Source: JAYEIA01 sp034659855 (GTDB taxonomy: Bacteria; Bacteroidota; Bacteroidia; Bacteroidales; JAADGE01). Taken from it: 18,185 bases of DNA. Of the stretch, positions 7,187-13,724 are shown piece by piece; the stretch's first letter is position 1; every line of letters begins with the position of its first letter. Location of the stretch: contig JAYEIA010000014.1 of the NCBI GenBank assembly GCA_034659855.1, forward strand, positions 1 through 18,185. Direction: 5' to 3'. The notes below the pieces were generated by a model, which worked only from the letters and a program-made list of their open reading frames with translations, did not search any database and was not told the origin of the DNA. The position numbers were made by a program, and so were the translations under genes.

Positions 7187-9295
7187 ATGAATATTATTAA
7201 AAAGACAATTGATTTAGGTAACGGACGAGAAGTTACCATAGAAACCGGAAAACTGGCTAAGCAAGCTGATGGTTCCGTAGTTGTAAAACAAGGAGATACC
7301 ATGCTGTTAGCTACAGTGGTTTCTGCACAGACCGGTTCAACTGATGTTGATTTTTTACCAATGTCAGTAGATTACAGAGAAAATTTTGCCGCCGCAGGAA
7401 GATATCCCGGTGGTTTTAAAAAGAGAGAAGCCAAATCAAGCGATGCGGAAGTTATCGTTTCTCGACTAATTGACAGAGTATTAAGACCTCTGTTCCCTTC
7501 AGACTATCATGCATCAACGATAGTAAGCATTGAGCTCATTTCAGCCGACAGAGAAGGCGAAGTGATGCCGGATGCATTGGCTGCATTAGCTGCTTCTTCT
7601 GCTCTTATGGTAAGTGATATTCCTTTCGCAGGACCAATATCAGAAGTAAGAGTAGCTCGCATAAACGGGGAATTTTTAATCAACCCCACACTCTCTCAGT
7701 TAAAAGAAGCTGATATTGATATCATGCTTGGAGGTACCGAAGAAGATATATCAATGGTTGAAGGTGAAGCCAATGAAATTTCAGAAGATGAACTGATTCA
7801 AGCCATGCAGTTTGGACACAAAGAAGTTATAAAGCACTGTAAAATTCAAAAAGAACTTGAACAGGAAGCCGGAAAGACTGAAAAAAGAGAATACTCGCAC
7901 GAGACACACAGTGAGGAGTTAAAAGCTGACCTCAAAGAAGCAGTGGCCGATAAAGTATATGATATCGTTAAAAAAGGGACTGCAAAACAAGAGCGGGCAG
8001 AAGCTTTCGGAGAATTGAAAGATAATTTCTTAGCCCAATTTGTAGATGATGAAGATGCCAAAGAAAAAGAACGACTGACTCATATCTATTTTAAGGAAAT
8101 TGAGAAAGGAATTGTTCGTAAGGTATTGCTTGATGATAAATTGAGACTTGACGGAAGAGCCCCGGAAGAAATTAGGGATATTTGGTCAGAAATTGATTAT
8201 TTGCCCGGTACCCACGGGTCGGCAGTTTTCACCAGAGGCGAAACTCAAGCGTTGGCATCTGTTACTCTCGGCTCTCCTTTGGATGAGCAGACGATAGACA
8301 ATGTTATGGTACAGGGAAGTGATAAATTTATTTTGCACTACAATTTCCCGCCGTTTTCAACAGGAGATGCCCGACCAAAACGATTTACAAGCCGAAGAGA
8401 AATTGGCCACGGCCACTTAGCACACCGTGCATTGAAAAAAATGCTGCCCGAAGACAATCCATACACCATTCGCATTGTTTCTGACATATTAGAATCTAAC
8501 GGCTCCTCTTCAATGGCCTCTGTATGCGGCGGAACTCTTGCACTTATGGATGCCGGTATAAAAATAAACAAACCGGTTTCAGGAATTGCCATGGGCTTGA
8601 TTACCGAAGGCGACAGATTTACAGTTCTTTCTGATATTCTGGGAGATGAAGATTTCTTGGGAGATATGGACTTTAAAGTAACCGGAACAAAAGACGGTAT
8701 TACGGCTTGCCAAATGGATATAAAAGTGGACGGCTTATCGTATGAAATTTTAAACAAAGCACTGGAGCAATCAAAAGAAGGCAGACTTCACATTCTGGGC
8801 AAAATGATGGAAACCATGTCGGAGCCCCGGGAAGATTATAAAGATCACGTTCCCGGAATGGTCTCATTGACAGTCAATACCGACAAAATAGGAACAATTA
8901 TCGGTCCCGGCGGAAAAACCATTCAAAAAATCCAAAAAGAGACAGAAACTACAATTTCAATTGACGAAGAAGACGGTGTAGGAAAAGTTGTAATTACAGG
9001 TCCTAACCAGCAGTCAATTGAAGAAGCTCTGAATACGGTAAAAGGATTGGTTGAAGAACCCGAAGTCAATAAAGTATATAAAGCCACGATTAAATCAGTG
9101 GTTAATTTTGGAGCTTTTTGTGAAATTTTGCCCGGTAAAGAAGGCTTATTACACATTTCTGAAATTGCCAATGAAAGAATCGAAAAAGTTGAAGACGTTC
9201 TGAAAGAAGGCGACGAAATTGAAGTAAAATTGCTTCAAATTGATAAGCGTTCCGGAAAAATGAAACTTTCAAGAAAGGTTTTACTTGACAAATAA
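7187..9295 (+). CDS. pnp: Polynucleotide phosphorylase (PNPase)
   Basis: A 3'-5' exoribonuclease that uses phosphate to degrade RNA to nucleoside diphosphates; it is a cytoplasmic trimer and part of the mRNA decay machinery. The 702 residues match the usual length of about 700. Domains in order: first RNase PH domain (residues about 12-145, with SVDYRENFAAAGRYPGGF), helical linker (about 145-320, Glu/Lys rich), second RNase PH domain (about 325-550, with NFPPFSTGDARPKRF, the conserved GHGHLAHRAL and SNGSSSMASVCGG), KH domain with GPGG at 573-576, and S1 domain from about 627 (SVVNFGAFCEILPGKEGLLH). It ends right after S1 with no extra tail. A Bacteroidota -7 element precedes it. It is bracketed by two copies of one fold-back repeat, the second starting 13 bp after the stop. 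Confidence 0.98.
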   Translation: MNIIKKTIDLGNGREVTIETGKLAKQADGSVVVKQGDTMLLATVVSAQTGSTDVDFLPMSVDYRENFAAAGRYPGGFKKREAKSSDAEVIVSRLIDRVLRPLFPSDYHASTIVSIELISADREGEVMPDALAALAASSALMVSDIPFAGPISEVRVARINGEFLINPTLSQLKEADIDIMLGGTEEDISMVEGEANEISEDELIQAMQFGHKEVIKHCKIQKELEQEAGKTEKREYSHETHSEELKADLKEAVADKVYDIVKKGTAKQERAEAFGELKDNFLAQFVDDEDAKEKERLTHIYFKEIEKGIVRKVLLDDKLRLDGRAPEEIRDIWSEIDYLPGTHGSAVFTRGETQALASVTLGSPLDEQTIDNVMVQGSDKFILHYNFPPFSTGDARPKRFTSRREIGHGHLAHRALKKMLPEDNPYTIRIVSDILESNGSSSMASVCGGTLALMDAGIKINKPVSGIAMGLITEGDRFTVLSDILGDEDFLGDMDFKVTGTKDGITACQMDIKVDGLSYEILNKALEQSKEGRLHILGKMMETMSEPREDYKDHVPGMVSLTVNTDKIGTIIGPGGKTIQKIQKETETTISIDEEDGVGKVVITGPNQQSIEEALNTVKGLVEEPEVNKVYKATIKSVVNFGAFCEILPGKEGLLHISEIANERIEKVEDVLKEGDEIEVKLLQIDKRSGKMKLSRKVLLDK

Positions 9296-9307
9296 CAGTA
9301 ATTCATC

Positions 9308-9431
9308 GGCATGATTCATAAATGCAAATTTCTGCATTATTTTAAAAGTTTTAAAATCCTCATTTACAATAGGTAAACTCCGGTTTTTGAAATTTGGAAA
9401 TGTCTTAAACTTTACACTTATGAAACATGCC
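9308..9431. repeat. Fold-back repeat, copy 2 (downstream of pnp)
   Basis: 124-bp direct copy of the element at 6945-7066, with the same inverted ends (GGCATGATTCATAAATG left, GGCATGTTTCATAAGTG read from the right). The right-hand 25 bases are identical in the two copies; most differences are in the middle. It lies in the presumed 3' untranslated region of the pnp mRNA, where it could form a long hairpin before the terminator-like structure at 9487. Confidence 0.8.
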
Positions 9432-9486
9432 GAATCATTGACGAATTTTGTTTTCAAAAGATGAAATTTGAATAAAACGACCACTG

Positions 9487-9540
9487 ATAAAGCTCATTAA
9501 TCCTATTGATTATTGGGCTTTATTGCTTATACAGTAAGCA
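9487..9540 (+). terminator. Hairpin pair at the end of the pnp transcript
   Basis: First hairpin: ATAAAGCTCATTAATC (9487-9502) pairs with GATTATTGGGCTTTAT (9508-9523) around a 5-base loop, with two non-Watson-Crick positions. It is followed at once by a perfect 6-bp inverted repeat, TGCTTA-tacag-TAAGCA (9524-9540). There is no long T tract, so it is a weaker terminator candidate than the one after rpsO. It could also be a processing signal in the region ahead of the rluD-type gene. Confidence 0.5.
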
Positions 9541-9572
9541 GGTAGTCTAAAGTCAATTATACAGACGAATAC

Positions 9573-10583
9573 ATGAAAGAAGAAAAATTTGAGCATTATC
9601 ATTTTACGGCAGATCCCGGACAAAAAGCCATTCGAATAGATAAATTTTTGCGTGACAGGATTCAAAATGTTTCCAGAACAAAAATTCAGGAAGCAGTAGA
9701 TGAAGGATTTGTTACAGTAAACAGTGAAGAAATCAAGTCAAATTATAAAGTAAGGCCGGGAGATGATATTTCAGTAATGCGCAGCCATGAACCCAAAGAT
9801 ACTGAACTCATTGCCGAGGATATTCCGCTGAACATTGTATATGAAGATGAAACCGTTATTGTCATAAACAAAACCCCGGGCATGGTCGTTCATCCGGGAT
9901 ACAGCCACGACAACGGAACACTGGTCAATGCGCTTAAATTTCACCTCAAAGAGAACGATGTTTTTCAGGCCGACGACGATGAGCGTCCGGGACTGGTACA
10001 TCGACTGGACAAAGACACCTCCGGACTGTTGGTAGTAGCCAAAACAGAGCATGCATTATCGCATTTATCAAAACAGTTTGCCGACAGAACGACCGGCAGA
10101 TTATACATCGCTATCGTCTGGGGATTGCCAAAAGAAGAAGAAGGAACCATTACCGGGCATTTGGGCAGACACCCCAAAAATCGAAAAATTATGCATGTAT
10201 TCCCCGAGGCTGAACACGGAAAACACGCAGTAACTCATTACAAAGTGCTTGAAGATTTGGGCTATGTCTCGATCATAGAATGTAAATTGGAAACAGGCAG
10301 AACGCACCAAATCAGAGCCCATATGAAACATATCGGGCATCCTCTGTTTAATGATGCCGACTACGGTGGTGATAAAGTACTTAGGGGTACCAGATTTTCT
10401 AAATATAAACAGTTCGTTGACAATGCTTTCAAAATACTTCCGAGGCAAGCACTCCACGCAAGGACATTAAGTTTCGAGCATCCTAAAACAGGAGAGCGAA
10501 TGAGCTTTACATCTGAATTGCCTGAAGATATTCAGAATTTAATTGCAAAATGGAAGCATTATATTGAGCATCGTAAATATTAG
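9573..10583 (+). CDS. rluD: RluD-family 23S rRNA pseudouridine synthase
   Basis: 336 residues, in the range of the RluA/RluC/RluD family. An N-terminal S4 RNA-binding domain (about 18-66: IRIDKFLRDRI...KIQEAVDEGFVTVN) is followed by the catalytic domain with the HRLDKDTSGLLVVAK motif; Asp146 is the nucleophile. LETGRTHQIRAHMKHIGHPL (about 229-248) is also characteristic. Family function: conversion of uridines in helix 69 of 23S rRNA to pseudouridine during large-subunit maturation. The order of an S4 domain then catalytic domain supports RluD, but assignment between RluD and sister enzymes is by family only. It is followed after 6 bp by an aminotransferase gene, probably in one transcript. 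Confidence 0.9.
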   Translation: MKEEKFEHYHFTADPGQKAIRIDKFLRDRIQNVSRTKIQEAVDEGFVTVNSEEIKSNYKVRPGDDISVMRSHEPKDTELIAEDIPLNIVYEDETVIVINKTPGMVVHPGYSHDNGTLVNALKFHLKENDVFQADDDERPGLVHRLDKDTSGLLVVAKTEHALSHLSKQFADRTTGRLYIAIVWGLPKEEEGTITGHLGRHPKNRKIMHVFPEAEHGKHAVTHYKVLEDLGYVSIIECKLETGRTHQIRAHMKHIGHPLFNDADYGGDKVLRGTRFSKYKQFVDNAFKILPRQALHARTLSFEHPKTGERMSFTSELPEDIQNLIAKWKHYIEHRKY

Positions 10584-10589
10584 TTAGTT

Positions 10590-11423
10590 ATGGCTTGTAC
10601 AAAAGATTATTTTACTTCAGGCGAACAAATTCTGTCCACTGAATTATTTGCTATTGACGATTTTGACAAAGGAAACTCATTATATGAAGTTGTTAAAATT
10701 TTAGAAGGCAAACCTTTGTTCATGGATGCTCACCTCAGCCGTCTGAAACGTTCTGCATATTTATTTCAAAAGGAAATTCCGTTTTCAGATAAAAAAACAG
10801 CAGAATTGGTGGAGAAACTTATTGCTCGAAATGGAGTTAATAATGGCAGATTAAAATTTCTTTTCAGCTACTTTGGTGAAAGTGTTAAATTTTTCTCATT
10901 CTTTTTAAAAGATATTACACCTCCCCGGGAAAGTTATAAAAAAGGAGTGAAAACAGCTTTTTACAGAGCTAAAAGGGAAAATCCTAATATTAAAAAAATT
11001 AATTCTGAATTAAGACGCAAAGTGAGAGATTTTGTTTCTGAAAAAAAAGTTTTTGAGGCTCTGCTGGTTTCCCCGAACAATATTATTACCGAAGGAAGTA
11101 AATCAAACTTTTTCGGAATTAAAGATAATATCGTTTATACTTCTCCTACAAAAAACATACTTCCGGGGATAACTCGTAATTATATTTTTGACATTTGCAG
11201 TCGAAACAACATACCTATTGTTCAAAAAGACATTTTATTATCGGATATTCAATCGTTTCAATCGGCATTTATCAGCGGAACCTCTATCGGGGTTTTACCT
11301 CTATCCACCATAGAATCGAATAAATTCAGCACCGAAAACAAAATATTAAGAAAAATAGCCGGTGCCTATCAGAACGAAATTCAAAAATACCTCAAGCATA
11401 GAATTGCTGAACAACAACAATAA
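10590..11423 (+). CDS. Class IV (fold-type IV) PLP-dependent aminotransferase / aminodeoxychorismate lyase-like
   Basis: 277 residues, the size of PabC, IlvE or D-amino-acid transaminase. The PLP-binding lysine should be K135 or K136 in NPNIKKINSELR. Glu168 in IITEGSKSNFF is the residue expected to contact the pyridine nitrogen, about 33 residues further on, as in the family. FISGTSIGVLPL (about 228-239) matches the phosphate/carboxylate-binding loop. Closest in look to PabC (4-amino-4-deoxychorismate lyase, folate pathway), but branched-chain or D-amino-acid aminotransferase cannot be excluded and no pab neighbour is present. The start is the ATG at 10590, 6 bp after the rluD-type gene, implying a shared operon. 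The core-genome part of the window ends with this gene. Confidence 0.8.
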   Translation: MACTKDYFTSGEQILSTELFAIDDFDKGNSLYEVVKILEGKPLFMDAHLSRLKRSAYLFQKEIPFSDKKTAELVEKLIARNGVNNGRLKFLFSYFGESVKFFSFFLKDITPPRESYKKGVKTAFYRAKRENPNIKKINSELRRKVRDFVSEKKVFEALLVSPNNIITEGSKSNFFGIKDNIVYTSPTKNILPGITRNYIFDICSRNNIPIVQKDILLSDIQSFQSAFISGTSIGVLPLSTIESNKFSTENKILRKIAGAYQNEIQKYLKHRIAEQQQ

Positions 11424-11626
11424 TTAGACTCTATGTTCTTTTGAGTGGGTAAAAGTAATAAAAAAAACAGACTCCTTTTTGTCCGTTACACCAAATTTTA
11501 AAATGCTATACTTTAAATGGTTTAATTATTTAATGATATAATGATACAATACCTTGCTATTCAAAAAATACACTCTTTGTAAAAGTAAAATTATTAACCG
11601 TTTAAAGTCTATCTAAAAAGAGTGTT

Positions 11627-11688
11627 TTTGGATATATTTGGATATGTTTTGGATATTTCATATATTTACAGGAATTATATTTGGATAT
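11627..11688 (+). promoter_or_regulatory. Four TTTGGATAT repeats in the fic promoter region
   Basis: Identical 9-mers start at 11627, 11637, 11648 and 11680, that is at steps of 10, 11 and 32 bp: one, one and three helical turns, so all face the same side of the DNA. Copies 2 and 4 also contain the promoter element TATATTTG (11633-11640 and 11676-11683), so a protein bound here would cover the promoter. The last copy ends 14 bases before the fic ATG. An autoregulatory operator for the helix-turn-helix end of the Fic protein is a reasonable guess. The rest of the 279-bp gap holds only a weak inverted repeat (acactcttt 11570-11578 / aaagagtgt 11617-11625). Confidence 0.55.
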
Positions 11689-11702
11689 AATACAGATACA
11701 AT

Positions 11703-12776
11703 ATGGATAATTCAATAAATAAAAAATTAAATTTCAGCCTTAAAACAAGTCAGCAAATATTAAAGAAAATAAGTTATATAGACACTTTCAAAGGAAAATG
11801 GAATATCTTAGAAACAAAAGAAAACCGCTATTTGCAGGAGCTTAGAAAAATTGCAACAATTGAAAGTATCGGTTCTTCAACAAGAATTGAAGGGGTTAAA
11901 TTAACAGACAAAGAAATTGCAAAAATTATCAGCAATATCAATATTGACAAATTAAAAACAAGAGACGAACAAGAAGTTGCAGGCTATTGGGAAACCTTAG
12001 ACACCATAATTGATAATTATGAAAATATTGAGCTGACTGAAAATTTCATAAAGCAATTGCATAGTATTTTGCTGAAATACAGCCATAAAGATGAAAGACA
12101 CAAAGGAAAATATAAACAATTGACCAATAAAGTTGTTGCAACATATCCGGACGGAACACAACGAATAATATTTAAAACAACAGAGCCTCTTTTGGTTGAT
12201 AAGGAAATGTCAGATTTAATGCTTTGGACAAATGACAGTTTTTCCGAAGCAGAAAATCACCCATTGATAACAATTGCAATATTAGTTTACGAATTTTTAT
12301 CAATTCACCCTTTTCAAGACGGAAACGGCAGATTATCAAGATTATTAACTACACTTTTATTATTACAGCAGGAATATTTATTTGTTCAGTATGTTTCTTT
12401 TGAAAAAGTAATTGAGAACAGCAAAAAAGAATATTACAAAGCTCTAACGGAAGGGCAAAAAAACAGATATACAGCTAAGGAAAAAACAGATTATTGGGTA
12501 TTATATTTTTTAGATAGTTTATCAATATTAATTCAACGATTAGAAAAGAAATATGAAATTTACAAGAACACAAAAACATATCTAAACGATAGGCAGAAAG
12601 TGATAAAAACCTTGATAATAAAACACCAACCGGTGAAGATTGGCGATTTAATGAAATATTTAACTGAATTTTCGCGCAATACAATAAAAAAGGATTTGAC
12701 ATATCTAAGAAATGAAAACCTTGTTGAAACAATTGGAAAGAAAAAAGGAACATTATACCTGATGAAAAAAGATTAA
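11703..12776 (+). CDS. Class II Fic protein (AMP-transferase) with C-terminal winged helix-turn-helix
   Basis: 357 residues. The Fic core motif HPFQDGNGRLSR is intact at 202-213 (consensus HxFx[D/E]GNGRxxR), so it should transfer AMP from ATP to hydroxyl groups of target proteins. The inhibitory helix is N-terminal, with S59-TRI-E63-G64 fitting the [S/T]xxxE[G/N] pattern. This places it in class II, in which Glu63 would block ATP binding until relieved. Residues of about 290-352 (KVIKTLIIKHQPVKIGDLMK...YLRNENLVETIG) look like a DNA-binding winged helix-turn-helix that could read its own promoter repeats. There is no separate antitoxin-sized gene beside it, as expected for class II. The gene is markedly AT-rich. 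It is a single gene at the start of the accessory part; the target is unknown. Confidence 0.9.
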   Translation: MDNSINKKLNFSLKTSQQILKKISYIDTFKGKWNILETKENRYLQELRKIATIESIGSSTRIEGVKLTDKEIAKIISNINIDKLKTRDEQEVAGYWETLDTIIDNYENIELTENFIKQLHSILLKYSHKDERHKGKYKQLTNKVVATYPDGTQRIIFKTTEPLLVDKEMSDLMLWTNDSFSEAENHPLITIAILVYEFLSIHPFQDGNGRLSRLLTTLLLLQQEYLFVQYVSFEKVIENSKKEYYKALTEGQKNRYTAKEKTDYWVLYFLDSLSILIQRLEKKYEIYKNTKTYLNDRQKVIKTLIIKHQPVKIGDLMKYLTEFSRNTIKKDLTYLRNENLVETIGKKKGTLYLMKKD

Positions 12777-12839
12777 TTGCCCTAACAGCGGTTTGGAGTC
12801 AGTCATTTTTTGCTTGTTTTTGCTTCGAAATACTTAACC

Positions 12840-12870
12840 GGTCATAGTGTAACCGTTACACACAATGACC
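12840..12870. promoter_or_regulatory. Hairpin/palindrome upstream of the membrane-protein gene
   Basis: GGTCATAGTGTAAC (12840-12853) is nearly complementary to GTTACACACAATGACC (12855-12870), with a single-base centre and two extra bases in the right arm. It ends 24 bases before the ATG at 12895. It has no T tract, so an operator or an mRNA leader structure is likelier than a terminator. No TAnnTTTG element is seen between it and the gene. Confidence 0.45.
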
Positions 12871-12894
12871 AATACCTATCAATAAAGTTAAAAT

Positions 12895-13719
12895 ATGGAC
12901 TACAAAAAAATTAACAAAATAGAAACAGACGGAAACGACAATATTATTTTGCAAGACATTAACGCAAACAATATTGTAATAAACAAAAACAATCCGGCTG
13001 AATTAGAACAGTTAGTAAACAAAATCAGCAAAGAGCAATTGTTGCAAATTCAGCAAATTATTGACCAACAAAGCAGCAAGGCAAATGCACTCACCGCTGT
13101 TATTGAAAAAGAACTGGCAGGCAGAAAACGCAAGGGCAAAATACAATCGGCTGTTATTGCGGTGGCTGCGGTGCTTATTGTATTGATTAGTTTTTTAGCC
13201 TACCAAAACTACATGCAGGAGTTTAGTTTTAAAATAACGCTAAAAAGCCTGAGCCAAAACAATATTGAATCCGGAATGCTGATTGCCAAAACAACAGACC
13301 GCCAATTTGAATCTGAAGTAAATTCTTCGGGTGAAGCCTATTTCAACAACATTCCGCCACAATACAAAAAAGCGGGTTTTGAATTTGAACTCTTGCACCC
13401 CTTATACCATTTAACCCAAACCAAGGCAACAATAAAAGCCAATGACAATATAGAGCTATCCGTTGCCTATAAAAACCTTTATCGTATTTACGGGCAGGTG
13501 AAAGACGAAAACAACCAGCCCTTGCAAGGCGTAAAAGTCTCTGCTGCCGATATAGATGCTACCACAAACGAGAGCGGAAAATTTGAAATAACAATACCCG
13601 ACAGCAAACAAAATGCCGAACAACGCCTAACAGCCTTTAAAACCGGATACGAGTTATGGGATTACACGATAACCGTAGATGCACAAACAGAAACTAAAAT
13701 TATACTAATAAAACAATAG
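12895..13719 (+). CDS. Single-pass membrane protein: short beta-type cytoplasmic N-terminus plus periplasmic beta-sandwich domains
   Basis: 274 residues, no confident named family. Residues 5-30 (INKIETDGNDNIILQDINAN, then NIVIN) form a Gly/Asn-rich beta-type motif of the 'GNIVIQ-ITIN' kind that I recall at the N-terminus of bacterial conflict and NLR-like proteins. Residues 33-75 are helical. Residues 84-105 form one transmembrane helix, preceded by a basic stretch (AGRKRKGK), so the N-terminus should be cytoplasmic and the rest periplasmic. Residues of about 108-190 are beta-rich. Residues of about 195-273 resemble a carboxypeptidase regulatory-like fold (IYGQVKDENNQPLQGVKVSA, ATTNESGKFEI). 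There is no enzyme motif. It lies 5 bp upstream of the exported TPR gene and is surely co-transcribed with it. Proposed role: transmembrane adaptor (inference). Confidence 0.7.
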   Translation: MDYKKINKIETDGNDNIILQDINANNIVINKNNPAELEQLVNKISKEQLLQIQQIIDQQSSKANALTAVIEKELAGRKRKGKIQSAVIAVAAVLIVLISFLAYQNYMQEFSFKITLKSLSQNNIESGMLIAKTTDRQFESEVNSSGEAYFNNIPPQYKKAGFEFELLHPLYHLTQTKATIKANDNIELSVAYKNLYRIYGQVKDENNQPLQGVKVSAADIDATTNESGKFEITIPDSKQNAEQRLTAFKTGYELWDYTITVDAQTETKIILIKQ

Positions 13720-13724
13720 GAACA

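Noticed and set aside
8338..8757. 139-codon minus-strand open frame inside pnp
   Set aside because: It is entirely antisense to the conserved second RNase PH domain of PNPase, with no promoter or recognisable motif.
11488..11520. AAATTTTAAAATGC...ACTTTAAA resembles the right part of the pnp-flanking repeat, suggesting a third degenerate copy
   Set aside because: The match is short, very A/T-rich and lacks the GGCAT ends, so chance is a sufficient explanation.
11703..12776. A toxin-antitoxin pair with a separate antitoxin for the Fic protein
   Set aside because: The inhibitory motif is within the Fic protein itself and no small gene lies beside it.
12779..12800. CCCTAACAGCGGTTTGG just after fic resembles one half of an integron attC site
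   Set aside because: No complementary half (CCGCTGTTAGG-like) or second core site was found in the following 120 bases, and no integrase is present.
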